Below are positions 47,378-60,075 of a stretch of DNA of 64,000 bases, one piece after another (within the stretch, counting starts at the first letter, position 1; each line of letters begins with the position of its first letter). A program made the position numbers and the translations under genes. The notes under the pieces are model-generated. The model did not search any database, was not told the DNA's origin, and saw nothing but the letters and a program-made list of their open reading frames with translations. Source of the stretch: Paraspadella gotoi (taxonomy: Eukaryota > Chaetognatha); assembly GCA_051294375.1 (NCBI GenBank), contig CM119267.1, positions 7,916,683-7,980,682 of the forward strand. The letters run 5' to 3'.

Positions 47378-50172
47378 ATCATTGATTGGCCTCCTCTCGT
47401 GATTCCCGCCCAAATATGGCCCCCGAGAGACCCAAAGAGGAGGAGAAAAAAAAATTTGGCAGAGAAAAATAGAAGTTGTCCTCTTGATTGATCTGCAGGG
47501 CGGTGGAAGACGAGGGTCAAGGAAGGGATGATTGAGGTGGAATTGTGTGGGTGAAATCAGAGTTCGGAGGAGCGTGAATGGAAGTTACGATGCTGCCAGA
47601 AAAGGAAATACACTTTCAGTTTCATGAATTATTCCGGCGTTTGGTAAAACTCATAGTTGCAACAGATACATGATCAGGAAACACGATCTCGGATTTTCCG
47701 CTCGCGTTAAAAAATTATTCAAAGATTGAAGTTTTTAATAAAAAAACGTCACCTCGACCTAAAAATACTTTATTTTAAAAATCTTGCTGTACTTTTCTCT
47801 TTGTTCTCTCTCTTCTGTCGCCCTCAATCTTCTCTTTCTCTTCTCCTTCCAGGATACTTTTCTTTCTCACAATTTTCTCTCTGTCCCCAATCTCTATTGT
47901 TCTTTCTTTCTCTCTCTTAACAACCACTCTTCTTTCTCTCTACTGCTTCTTAATCTCTCTCTCTCTCTCTCTCTCTCTCTTTTCTCATCTCCTCTGCTCT
48001 CACTCTTTCCTCTCTCCTCTCTCTTCTTCTCTCTCTCTCTCTCTTCTCTCCTCTGTTACACTCACTTCTACCCGCAGCTGTGAGAAAGGAAGAGGCTAAG
48101 TGAATCAAAATTTCATAAGGAAAAAAAATGACGCCATCGTGACGACCGGAGGAATTGCCGGGTAAGAGAAAGAAGGAAAACTCTGTTGTTGGAGGAAAAA
48201 AAAAGGAACATGAGACAAAAATATTTTTAAAAAAAAGAAAGAAAGAAGAGTGTTTTTTTGGAGTAACAATCCTGCCCTCGAATCTTGAGAAGAAAAATCT
48301 GAGAAAAACTGTAGCCACGTCCTAAAAAAATGATGTGGGGTTGCTTTTTTTTTTTTTTTCTTACCGAAGGTGGCGCTGTTTTTGACGCCTGTTGTGGTTT
48401 TTTTCGATCAACGGATTATGTATTTGGTACATACGATCTGCATTTCCTTAGATCTAAATTTATCTTACTAGCGACCAGGCATATCAGTACTTTTTGTACA
48501 ATGTACATTAAGCATTAAACTTGAAAAAATTCAAAAATCACTTCCCGTTTATATTTCGTAGAACAAATAAACAAGAATCGATAGTTTAAATTTACCGGGT
48601 GACCATTTTGAAACCCGCCTTCCGCTAGAAAAAAAATTTACCAAAGGAAACGTTGAAGAGATTTTAACATTTTGAATAAAGATATACTTAAAGACAAGAC
48701 ATACTCATTTTTTTTATGTATTTAAATATCATTTCTTTTCGAATTTACTTTCTACTTTTAACAGGAGAATGTACAAAGATTAGCCTCCCAGTTTTAAAGC
48801 GGACATTGCATGGGATACGATTCTACTAGTCAAGAGTGGCCGCTCACTGGCAAACAGTCGGAATTATTGTATACATCTTTTCTTTATAGAGATGCCCTAA
48901 TGATTTGAAATTAAAAAGATTTCCGGGTGTAATATCTCACAATCGTCATCTCGGCCACCAATCCGAAATCTGCAAACTTTTGTCACAAGAAATTCCATTT
49001 GCGGACGATTGAATTCACCCCAAGTTATTTTCCAATTCACACTTCTCTCACGCTTGTTATCATACACATCATAACAAAAATGTATTGATACTCATCACCA
49101 ACAATAACAGCCGACAACATACAACTGGAAAGAAAGGAAGAACAAAGAGATCAAGCGCCGAGAGTCATATAAGGCGCCGCGCGCCGGGATCATTACGAGA
49201 ATCGCGCACATACAAAAATTCATGGGCGAAGAGAACGCTGCCGAAAAATTAGGAAAAAAAGAAAGGGGGGCGAGCAAAAGGAAAGAAGGCAGTGAGAGAG
49301 TGCGAGAGAGAGAGAGATGAGAGAGAGAGGAGAGAGAGTAGACGGAGAAGATGAGAGATGAGAAGAGAGAGAGAGAGAGATGAGAGAGAGAGAGAAGATA
49401 AAGTAAACGGCAGACAGAGACAAAAGGAGTCACAGACTACCAACACAAGGAAGAGAGACAGAGTCGATGCAAACACAGAAAGGCAGGATTACCAAAGAGG
49501 GGGATAACGGAAAATCCCACTTTTGAATCAATAATGATAACGTTATAACATATTTACAAATTGTAAGCGTTCAACGTCAAAAAGCCCAAGAGCCTTAAAC
49601 ATCAAATAATTCTAGATATATAAGTCAAACAATCTCTTTGCGTAACAAATTCTGTTCATCTCTGATCCGAAGTGATGAAACTCATCTCGCTCAACTTCAG
49701 CCGTGGAAAGTCATCCGTACATGGCTGTGGAATTTCAGTTTGAGTTGGTTGACGTGAATTTCGTTCCCTCTTACTTTGGCTGCTTGGACCAAAAAGCTGT
49801 CGCCAATTGCGTAACACACACACGAGCGACTGACGAAACTGACAAGACAACTGAAACTGAACAAACAACGCACAACACACTAACCAACGACAAGACAACG
49901 CAATCGACAACCTTATCTTCTTCCCTTTCAACGATTAAGTATAAATAAAACCGAGGCAAACGTGTTTTCATCGGTATCTCGTCTCGGGGTTCTCCTCGAA
50001 TTTTCCATCGCCCCCCCTCCGTGGTGGAAAGGGGTGGGGGAGCTCCATTGCCCCTCAAGGCGCCATGTTCTATCGGGACAACGATGTGACCTCAAAACCT
50101 CATCACTTTTTCATGTGTTGTAGGATCCTACTGATGCCCAAAATGACTAAATTCTCGGGTGCCAAAAGATGA
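47378..50172. repeat. Unit E, copy 2 (noisy)
   Basis: Aligns with 44053-46731 throughout but with extra bases every few nucleotides and broken simple repeats. It runs without a break into F, G1 and H1, so 47378-56760 behaves as one continuous noisy read-like block. Confidence 0.8.
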
Positions 50173-51118
50173 AATCTCGTAGAGGAATCATTTTTTGCGT
50201 CGTTGGGGTGGGGAGGGAGGGTGTGAGGGGCGAAGGGGAGGAAGAAGAAGGGATGGGTGGGGGGTGGTGGCATCAGGGTTGAACCCTCGGTGCGTTGTTG
50301 GTGTTTGTTAGGTTTCGAGTTTTTCGTACGACAGATGGGTACGTTGGAGACAAGTGGCGAGGGTTAGCCGAGGGGGGTAGAGAGCGGTGATAGAGGAAGT
50401 GGGAAGTAAGGCGAAAACGGCGAATACATTAGGAGGGTGCCGGATCTAAATTGCGACTGCGGGGGAGTGGAGGTCATTTGGGGTTTGCGATGGAGCACAA
50501 GGGGCACACGAGATGGGCAGTTAAGCGTCAGTGAAAGTTACCATCGAAAATTCTAAAAGTCAATTATTGAACAACATTACCATCAGTGAACAATTAATTT
50601 TGTAAAAAAAAATTAATTATGTTTTTTTAATTTTCGCAGTAGGTCTATATTTTTATTATAGTACTATCTTATAAATCGAAAAATTTTTAAATAGGCTTTT
50701 TCTTAATTTTGATTGCAGATTTGAATTCCTCGTTCAAAAGTTGATTAAAAAAAATATAAATCATTTTTAAAATTCTTCATTAAGTGGGTTAAAAATTAAA
50801 AAACGTATATTTAATATATAAAAGTTAATTTTCATGCTTAAAGAATATAGTTTTTTCTTTTCTAATTTTTGACCCACTTAATGAAGGAATTTTTTCAAAA
50901 AGAGTTATTATTTTTTTTTATCAACTTTTATGACGAATCCAAATCTGCCAAAAAATCTTTAAAAAAACTGTTTTTGAGAATTTAACATTTATTGGGTTTA
51001 GTACTAGTTATAAATAGTGGCCTACTGCGTTAAATTGGTAAAATTATATTATTAAATTTTTTTATTACATAAATGTTCATAAGTATTAATGTTGTTTGTT
51101 CGCTCACTTTTTAGATTT
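50160..51118. repeat. Unit F, copy 1 with MITE-2 interior
   Basis: A G-rich lead (50180-50510) followed by the left part of MITE-2. It is repeated after the 25-N gap as 51144-52135. Confidence 0.75.
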
Positions 51119-51143
51119 NNNNNNNNNNNNNNNNNNNNNNNNN
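51119..51143. other. Assembly gap, 25 N
   Basis: The gap separates two copies of unit F. Confidence 0.99.
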
Positions 51144-52159
51144 TGCCAAAAGATGAATATCCGTAGAGGAATCATTTTTGCGTCGTTGGGTGGGGGGGGA
51201 GCGGTGTTGAGGGGGAAGGGGAGAAAGAAGGGAGTGGGTGGGGGGGTGGTGGCAAGGGTCTGAACCCGTCGTCGTGTTGGCTGTTTGTTGGTTGAGTTTT
51301 TCGGACGACAGAGGAGGTCTGGTTGACGCAAGTGGCGAGGGTTTGAGCCGGGGGGTAAGAGCGGTGATAGAGGATAGGGGAAGTAAGGCGAAAAACGGCG
51401 AATACATTAGGAGGGTGGGATCTAAATTGCGATGTCGGGGGAGTGGAGTCATTGGGGTTTGCCGATGGATGCACAAGGGGCAGCCGAGATGGCGCGTTAA
51501 GCGTCAGTTTAGTGATGTTACTCGAATTCTAAAAGTCAATTTGAAACAACATTACCATCTAGTGAACATTTAATTTTGCTAAAAAAAATTAATTTATGTT
51601 TTTTTAATTTTCGCAGTATGGTCTATATTTTTATTATTAGTACGTATCCTTATAAATCGAAAAAATTTTAAATAGGCCTTTTTTTATTTTGCATTGACAG
51701 ATTTGAATTCCTCGTTCAAAAGTTTGATAAAGAAAATATAAATCATTTTTAAAAATTCTTCGAATTAAGTGGGTTAAACAATTAAAAAACGATATATTTA
51801 ATATTATATAAAAGTTATATTTTCAGCTTAATAATATTTAGTTTTTTCTTTTTAATTTTTGACCCACTTAATGAAGGAATTTTCTCAAAAGAGTTATTGA
51901 TTTTGTTTTTATTCAACTTTTTATGACGAATCCAAAATCTGCAAAAAGATCCCTTAAAAAAACTGTTTTATGAACTTTAGACATTATTGGTTTAGTAGTA
52001 TATTATATAAATAGTGGCCTTACTGCGTTAAATTTGCTAAAATTATTATATAAAATTTTTTTTTACCATAAAATGTTTCATGTATTAATGTTTGTTTGTT
52101 TCGCTCACTTTTTAGATTTTAATTAAAGTTAAATTTAGGGAATTATTTTACTAGCCTTA
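51144..52159. repeat. Unit F, copy 2
   Basis: Repeats the G-rich lead and the MITE-2 interior of 50160-51118 with scattered indels, then adds the right end of the MITE. Confidence 0.75.
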
Positions 52160-53330
52160 ATGCGGCGTGTGTATGGTATTTAAGGGGCTCGCCGGGAAAA
52201 GGACTGTGGAGGAAGATCAAAGCAAGAGGGCTCGTTGAATGACCTTGATGGCGTAAAAGTGGCGCGGGTTGAATTAGGGCATTGAAGAATCAAGGGATTG
52301 TTGGCTGAGAGAGAAGAAGAAGTTTCCTCCTGATTGTGTCTCTGTCCTGCAATCTATATTATACGCGGTTAATCCAAAGCTCCAAACTTATTTTTTAAAT
52401 CGGCATAGTCTGGTAAAATGACTGTAGTTTTATTGAGTAAATTCTTGGACTCTAAATTTATATAGCAAATACTGCCTGAAGTAATATTTATGTCGCTTAG
52501 AGTTCTTATTCTTCACTATTCAAAGATATATTTTTTTTAAACTATTTTAGCTGTTTAGTGAGAACACTAGCAAAAGAGCTCTGGAAAAGTTTTCTTGAAT
52601 TACTTTTTTTATTAAAAAAACAAAAGATCTCTAAGTTAACCGCGCAAGTTAGACGCTCGTGTGTCGCTTCATCCCGAAAGTTTTTTCACAATGAACATAC
52701 AAAAGAAACCCCGAATCAAGATTGAGAAACTAATTGGAGGTTCGTTAGTCATCTATGCAAGTGTATTATGGACTTTTGATGGAGGCTGGTTTTTTACAGG
52801 GCGCCACACCCGCAGGGGCTGTCACCTCGTTTGCGACAGCGAGACAGCATGTTTCATGTAGTCCGAGTTTTTGGGATCTGTCAGTAGGCCCCATGCCTAC
52901 AGGCGGGTTACCCGGTCCATCCATTTTTCTACATGGACAAAAGGGCCTTAAAACCATGGGACGCAACATTTAGATGGTGTGCCAATTTAGCTCCACTGAG
53001 CCATGATGGCGGCTGACGAAGAAGAAATAGTCTTAAATATCCATCTTGTGCGTCTGATAGGACACCAGAATGTTAATAATAATAACAAAATATTATGTAT
53101 ATCAGTCTATAGATTCTTTAAATCAAACAATAAATCCCAACCTTATACAGGGAAAACTACAATAAGCTGGCGACCTTTCAGCCATCACATTATAGAGTGC
53201 ACAAACTATAAACAAAAAGGTAACCAACAGTTTTCGAGACTCCCATCTTTTCCTCTCAACCTCTAATATCAAATCGTTCTCGAACTGAATCTTTTCCAAC
53301 CAAAATTTTTTTGTTTTTGTTTTTTTTGGC
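52160..53330. repeat. Unit G, copy 1 (noisy)
   Basis: Corresponds to 58993-60075. It includes the SINE-like element and AT-rich flanks. Short open frames at 52660-52970 on both strands come from the SINE-like body. Confidence 0.75.
52785..53015 (-). mobile_element. tRNA-derived SINE-like element
   Basis: On the minus strand, TGGCTCAGTGG (53003-52993) matches the polymerase III A-box, and about 40 bp later GGTTTTAAGGCC occupies the place of a degenerate B-box (near 52955). A GC-richer body follows (ACCCGCCTGTAGGC, then CCTGCGGGTGTGGCGCC). The cleaner copy is at 59590-59800. The type of tRNA and the SINE family were not identified. Confidence 0.45.
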
Positions 53331-54895
53331 AAAAAAAACTAAAAAAAAAAAAAAAACAACCATCGTCTTGACGGCGAATGAAGTCACAAAACCGACGACT
53401 CAAACATAAAGAGGAATTTTGACGCGAGACTATAACGTCAACGCTTGGGTGAGGCGTTCGAACGGACTATTATATTAATATCTCCTGTTCATCGTAAGTC
53501 GGACACCCCCCTCCAACCCCTATTTTCCTAGGTCCCTTCCACCCCTCTCACCATTTTTTCCCGGACTTTTTTTTTTGTTTTTTTTTTCAGTGAAAAGAGG
53601 TTTTTTTTCTCATTTTGCAGGGTTGTGTTGCCCCCCCCCCGTATCATTGACTGGCGAGTCCTGTATGAAGCACCAGAATCGAATCCGTGTCACAATCCCA
53701 AATCTCATTGGTTTCCCGTTTTTTTTCCTTCCCTCAAAATACCTAAATTAATTTTCCCCCCTGATGCGTTCCTTCCTCTCTTTTTGCGAGATGAAAAAAA
53801 AAACAAACAAAATACAAAAAAAAAACATGACCAGACGAGCGAGAGAAAAAAACCAGAAGGAAAAAAACCCTGAACTGTGAACGCCTACGAACCGAGGAGA
53901 GTAGAAAATCGGTGTGGGAAAAAAAATCTATATACCCATATGTCTGCTCTCTTCTCCTGCTTCTCTCTCTCTCTTCCTTCTTCTGTGCTTCTCTCTCTTC
54001 TCTCTCTCTCTTTCGTCTCACTGACCCATTTCTGGGCTTCGATTTTCTCGATTTGTGGCTGTTCAAACAATTAGAGACATCACGTTCCTAAAGTGTTAAA
54101 AGACCCCATTTTTCTCTTAGATAAACAATTCCTTGTTAGTCTCCATATTAATTGATTTTTATATAAACGGCTGCTAAGTATATATTTATCACTAGTTTCC
54201 TACTTTTTTTTTCCCGATTATTTTGACGCGACCCCTTCGAATCGCCTTCGCCCTAAACATTATCCTTCATTTTTTTATAGCATTATCCCCATTCACTTTG
54301 TACACATTTTTTTTACTACTTCATTCGACGGACCGAGTGGCCGGCCGCTTTGTCAGATCACGTCTCGAAACAATAAATTTGATTTTTCCTCTTTTCTCTT
54401 TTTCTCTTTCATTGCAACTTTGGGGTTAAGGTATTTTCTCTTTTTTTTAGGGGTACGTGGGGTAGGAGGGTTGAGGGGGGAGGCGGTTTCCAAGCTAGGA
54501 GGAGAGGAAGTGGGAACTCGGGGCTGGTGGGGCGGTCGGCTGGAGGCGGGGCGTTAGAGTCTGCGAGCCGTCGGATGGAATTTAAAAAAAGAAAAAAGGC
54601 ACAGATTTCAATTATCGTGATTTCGAAATGTAATTACTGATATGATTATTAATTTTATAGCTATAAAAACCAGTATTAGTAGTAGTTTCAGTTTTATCTA
54701 AGCGAAAATCGTTCTAGTTTAATATTCAAAAAAGGCTTTTAAACAATAATGTTATTTTAATATTTTTTTCATGTCGGATTTCGAGATTGCCCATCTTTGT
54801 TGCCAACTATCGAGTTTTTTTCCACTCTTGGGTAGGGTGAGAAAGGTTTTTTTCCCCTTCCCTCTCTCTTCTCTCTCTCTATCATCTCTCTCTCG

Positions 54896-54926
<31 letters not shown>

Positions 54927-54995
54927 ATCTCTCTCTCTCTCTCACACAACTCTCCCTCATCTCCCACGCTTTCTCCTCTCCTTCTTACGGTCCGC

Positions 54996-55054
54996 AGGAT
55001 TTTTTTCTTCGCCGCGAGGGTAAAAGTCGCGGGTTCGTAATCCCGGTCAATCCT
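54996..55054 (+). other. tRNA-like 59-nt sequence
   Basis: AGGATT at the start can pair with AATCCT at the end, and a T-arm-like GGGTTCGTAATCCCGG precedes the 3' side. The clean copy at 62393-62451 has GGTTCGAATCC, an exact B-box. No D-arm or A-box is present, so it is not a standard tRNA. Confidence 0.25.
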
Positions 55055-55944
55055 CACGATACGACGCGACGACAACCGACGACGATCAAACGACGACACA
55101 ACTTAGGATCTCTGCTCGTCGTTTTCTTTCGATGAAATATTTCCGCCACTTGGGTTATGGAATTTTCTCCGTCCTCGCCTCGATGCTTACATTTTTTTAT
55201 CGGAAATTTTAAAATTTAATTTTCTGCGATATTGTTTTTTCGAACAAATTACAATCGACACCCATCGTCCGTTTGTGGATTTTTTATTTTACTTCTTGAA
55301 TTCCAATACTGACTTTCATTCATTTCAAAAGTACGGAAAAAATTAATAATTAACTCTTTGTTTACAAAAGCAGATGAATTAATTCCCTTCGCGAAATTGT
55401 TTGTCCGTTTTCGCTTCGATGTACGAACGCAACATTCTTGTGTCATAAAATTAAAAAAACTTATCGGACAGGAAAGCTTCTGACTTTTACCGACGCCTTT
55501 CGTTGTCTCAAAAGCCAATATTTAAGGTTAGAATCGCTCTACGCTGTCTTTTCCCCGAATGACTGGGAGGAGTTATAATAATAATTAAACGAAAAGATAA
55601 AAGTCTGAAAAAGTTTCGAACCTCCCACCTGCCGAGCGCCGCATGACGTCGTGAGAAATCGGTTTCCTTTCGCACAAACGTCCATTTTCGACGATTTGTG
55701 ACTTCTTTTTTTTTTTTCTTTTTTAAAACTTTCCCCGTTAGACTTTTTTCTTTTCATTTTTTTTCTTTGATCGATAGGCCCGACAATATTTCCGCCGGAC
55801 GAATAAATCTCACACATTTTATTTTCAGGTTCAACATCCAGTTTTTTTTTCCCTCTCTTTTTAAATCCCACCTGCAAATTTGTCTCGTAAAAGTAGAACT
55901 TACCCGGAAACTTTAACGAAACCCGGTCCGTAACCCAGACTTAC

Positions 55945-56198
55945 CCTTTGACTGCGGACGCCCAAATGAGTCGAGGGCTCCTCCCTGAACCCGGCGGTGA
56001 CCCGCTGCGCGCCGCCTCCTGTCACGCAAGAGGGGGTCTCCGCTCCCACGGCTGTGGTTCGATCCATTTGTGTAGAATCTCTTCTGTCATGTCATTCGCG
56101 GAAGAATACGCCTTGCGTCTTAGTTCCAAAGTTAAAAATTTCGTCACATTGTTGCAAACAATAGCATTCTTAACCGTTGAGGGTTTTTTTTTTACCGT
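55945..56198 (-). CDS. Candidate exon, H copy 1 (frameshifted)
   Basis: Noisy counterpart of 63296-63539. The same acceptor (CTCACTTACCAG) and donor (GG/GTAAGT) bound it, and it starts with the same Thr-Lys-Phe-Leu-Thr-Leu-Glu-Leu-Arg-Arg stretch, but indels break the frame and give a TGA. Confidence 0.3.
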
Positions 56199-56760
56199 CT
56201 GGTAAGTGAGCTCTCTTTCGAATAGATTATAATCACCTCTCTCTATCACCCCTAACACTTTTAGCCTAATTTATTTCATTTTCATCCATAAATCGTATAT
56301 TGATTTCCGCATTAATTCTACAATTTTTGCATTTCCTTCCTTCCAATCATGTTTGATTTACTTATTTAACTTATTCAACTTAATCTTTAATAATTGTTTT
56401 AACCTTCAACCTTAACTTTTTCGCACTGTTTCGCAATTCATCATCTCGCCCTCTCGTCCTCAATTCCACTTCATCTCGCGATTTATTTCGATTTAATCTA
56501 AAATAACGGATTCTCCTTATTTCCTTATTTCGAATTACCCAATATTCGTATCCCATCACCTTATAATGGACCACGTTGATGTTTCCAGCCTTTTGCACTT
56601 GATTCCTTCAATCAGCGCCTCTCGTTGCTCCCTTGCTACGTCACATCAGGACAAACCATATCACGTCAGTGGCGGATTTCTGTCGATGAATCTTGAAGAT
56701 AATCTAGTTAGTAGTCAGACGACGTTCCCATTTCTTGTGCGGATATTGATTTCATAAATT

Positions 56761-57916
56761 TATTACGTCGCGAAACTGAGTAATTAATTAATCAAATTGT
56801 TCTTGTCACGTGTAAACTTTAGAATTTAAAAACCGATCTGAAAATTCCTCTCTCTCCTTCTTTCTCTCTCTCTCTCTCTCTTGGCAAATAAAAATATTTC
56901 TGTTTATTTTCCAAGTAAAGGGCCGTTTTCAGATTGATATTGTATAGCTTTTCGCTCTGGGATTTTGATTTCTCGAACTCGATCTGCAAATTGAAATTTT
57001 GAGAAAAACGGATTTCGCGCCGGCCACCTTTCGAAGAACGAGCGATGCACTTATCTCATCATATCGAATTGACACTCTCAATTCTGCAATTAGAATAATC
57101 GATGTCGGTTAGAAGGAGATCGAAAGGAAATTCCCCAACGGTTGGGAAATTCATCAAGTAATTTGCAATACTTAGTAAACTTAGAAAAAAAACAACTTTT
57201 TTCCTTTCTCAAGGAAAATAAATCCCGTTTCCATATTCTTAATCTCTCTTAACATTTTGAATGCCTTGCCTTATTTTTTATTATAGCTTTAAATTGACAT
57301 TTTTTTTTGCGTTTCAAATAAGCGACTTTTGGTTTCAATACCTTCTACTATACTGTTCGTACATCGCATTGTAATACATAGTTAATAAAAAAGGATATGA
57401 CTAAAAGATATTTCTTCTCCTAAAACATAAAAACTCTTACGTCAACCCACCTCACGAGCGTATCAACTTTTTTTTTTCACGGAAAAAATATAACGAAATG
57501 TTTTTGTTTACGAGGTGGTTTTTAACCCTGTACTCTCCAAAAGCTAATACAAAAAAAAACAGGGGAGAGAAAGAAAAAAGAAAAAAACTTAAAAGCGGCA
57601 AAAGAAATTGAAAAAGCCCTCGAGCATAAAAAAATTAAACCAACAAAACTCGTGAATAAGACAAATAAATAGGAGGTGTGGGTCAATGGTTCGGTTGCTG
57701 CCACCAGAGGCCGCTAGCTTTTAATTCCTCCTTTTGAACTCGAGTCAAATCTTCATTTGTCGAGGGAAGTAGATGAGCGAACGCTTTTGGCTTTCCGGTT
57801 TCTTGTTTTTCTTCTTTCTCTGCCGACGTTTCGTCCTTGTCGTCTCGATTGTATTTCCTTTTATTTCGTCACCTTTTAGAGAGAGAGAGAGTGAGAAGAC
57901 GAGGAGTATGAGAGAT

Positions 57917-57950
<34 letters not shown>

Positions 57951-58992
57951 GAGAAGAGATAGAGAGGAAAAAAGAGAGGAGAAAAGTATGTTCAAATCGG
58001 ATAGGGGGGGAGGTGGGGAAAAACAACGACAAGAAAATTTTTAAAAAGTTATTTTTAACAGGATAACGGAAAATGCCAAATCAAGAAATTAAAGAAGGAC
58101 TTTTTAAAAAACTTATCTCTACTATTTCTTATAACATGGTTGATATTCATACAAGAAAATTTTCAGAAAGTAGGAGATATAATAACTCGAAAAAACATAA
58201 GAACCATTCAAGTCCACAGGACGAAAAAAAATAAGAATGTGGCATTGCCAACCATTTCATTCATAAGAAGGGTGTTTCCTCTTGAAGACTGAAAAGGAAA
58301 CACAAAAAGAAATACCTCCAATACCCTTTTCATCATCTATTGAAGAGAGAGAAGAGAAACGAAGCACGCCCCATAATCTATTTTCTCATGATGGTTACAA
58401 GCCTTTTAGCAACTCCGCGACCCGCCCCGTAAAACACCAACCTACAAGTAATGCTCATTTTTGAAAAAAAAGGATAAATATTTTTTTTTTTTCATTGGAG
58501 AACGGTGGAGAATAAAGACGAAAAATACACGTGACAATCAGATATACGTAGGAATATGATAAACCGATAAAAACACCCGAATTTGGGTATGACTAAAGAT
58601 AAGGAGAAAGAAAATGAATGCAAATGGGAGTCTGCTTCGCCCCCATCATTGAAGAATTAAACAGAAAACTAATGAAAAGTCTCAATAGCCACGTGAAAAA
58701 TGAAAAAAAAAGAAAAAAAACCGAAGAAAGAGTGGAAAGAGGACGAAAAAACGTTTAAACGAGATACCTCAAAGGCTGTTAGGACCCTTTTCCAAAATGA
58801 GTTGAACACAGATTCCTTTATTCTTCCCGTCGGGACCGCGCTCCGTGAGGCGAAGGGAATGATTTCGTTACTGAAGAGGAAGAGAGGAGAGAGAGAAGGA
58901 GAGAGAGAGAGAGAGAGAAGAAGAGAGAGAGAGAGAGAGAAGAGCGATGGGAAGGAAGAGTAGAGGGGAGAAGAGAGAGAGGAATCCTCTCT
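56761..58992. other. Single-copy DNA between H1 and G2
   Basis: AT-rich with GA tracts at about 57882-57985 and 58880-58945 and an A-rich stretch 58690-58760. It ends in CTCTCTCTTAATTAAAG, where the MITE-2 right end starts. Short open frames are Lys/Glu-rich by composition. No gene was seen. Confidence 0.5.
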
Positions 58993-60075
58993 CTTAATTA
59001 AAGTTAAATTTAGGAATTTTACTACGCCTTAATGGGCAGGGTGTATGTATTAAGGGGCTGGGGAAAGAGACTGTGGAGAAGATCAAAGCAAGAGGGCGTT
59101 GAATGACTGATGGCGTAAAAAGGGCGTGAATTAGGGTCATTGAAGAATCAAGGATGTTGGCTGAAGAAGAAGAAGTTTCCCCGAATGTAGTCTCCTAGCA
59201 TCATATATATACGGTAACCAAAGCTCACAAACTTATTTAAATCGGAAGTTGGTAAAATGACTTAGTTTTATTGAGTAAATTCTTGGACCTAAATTTTATA
59301 GCAAAACTGCAGATAATATTATTCGATTAGAGTTCTATTTCTTCACTATTCAAAATATTTTTTTAAACTATTTTTTACTTAGTGAAGACATAGCAAAAGC
59401 TCTGTGAAAGTTTTCTTGAATTATTTTTTTCATAAAAAACAAAAGATCTCAAAGTACGCCGCCAAGTAACGTGTGTCGCTTCATCCGCGAAAGTTTTCAA
59501 GAACAAACAAAAGAAACCCCGAATTCAAGATGAGAAACTAATGGAGGTCGTAAGATCAATCATGCAAGTGTATTATGATGTTGAAGAGGCTGGTTTTACA
59601 GGGCGCCACACCCGCAGGGGTGTCACCTCGTGGCGACAGCGAGACAGCATGTTCATGTAGTCCAGAGTTTTGGATCTGTCAGTAGGCCCATGCCTACAGG
59701 CGGGTTACCCGGTCCATCCCATTTTCTACATGACAAACTCAGGGCTAAAACCAGGGACGCACATTTAGATGGTGCATTAGTCCACTGAGCCACTGAGGCG
59801 CTGCGAAAGAAATAGCTTTAATCCATCTGTGGTGATAGGACCACCAGAATGTAACATAATAACAAAATATTATGTATATCAGTTATAGATTCTTTAACAT
59901 CAAACAATAAATCCCAACCCTTATAACAGGAAAAATACAATAAGCTGGCGACTTCTCAGCCATCAATTATAGAGATAGCACAAACTAAGAAAAAGGTAAC
60001 CAAAGTTTCGAGACTCCCATTTTTCCTCTCACCTTTAATATCAAATCGTCGAAACTGAATCTTTCCAAAACCGAC
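58993..60075. repeat. Unit G, copy 2
   Basis: Begins within the right end of MITE-2 (ACTACGCCTTA at 59021-59031, then target ATGGGCAG) and matches 52130-53300 with indels. Confidence 0.75.
59590..59800 (-). mobile_element. tRNA-derived SINE-like element, G copy 2
   Basis: A-box TGGCTCAGTGG on the minus strand (59792-59782), preceded by GCGCCTCAG, and CCTGGTTTTAGCCC about 40 bp later as a weak B-box. The body is the same as at 52785-53015. Confidence 0.45.

Larger units (their letters stand above)
50513..52167. mobile_element. MITE-2, second insertion of the palindromic hAT-type MITE
   Basis: Left end TTAAGCGTCAGTGAAAGTTAC (50521 on) is the MITE-1 left end with errors. The right end is ACTAGCCTTA at 52150-52159. 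The preceding 8 bp are ATGGGCAG (50513-50520), and the cleaner copy of the right flank at 59032-59039 also reads ATGGGCAG, giving an 8-bp target duplication that differs from MITE-1. The interior is the same imperfect palindrome, again present twice around a 25-N gap. Confidence 0.7.
53330..56760. repeat. Unit H, copy 1 (noisy)
   Basis: Corresponds to 60740-64000. It contains broken CT and CGA arrays that are clean in copy 2 and the candidate exon at 55945-56198. Confidence 0.8.

Noticed and set aside
56380-56598. Lys/Arg-rich minus-strand frame
   Set aside because: A/G-rich composition explains the residues, the cleaner H copy does not keep the frame, and there are no splice signals.
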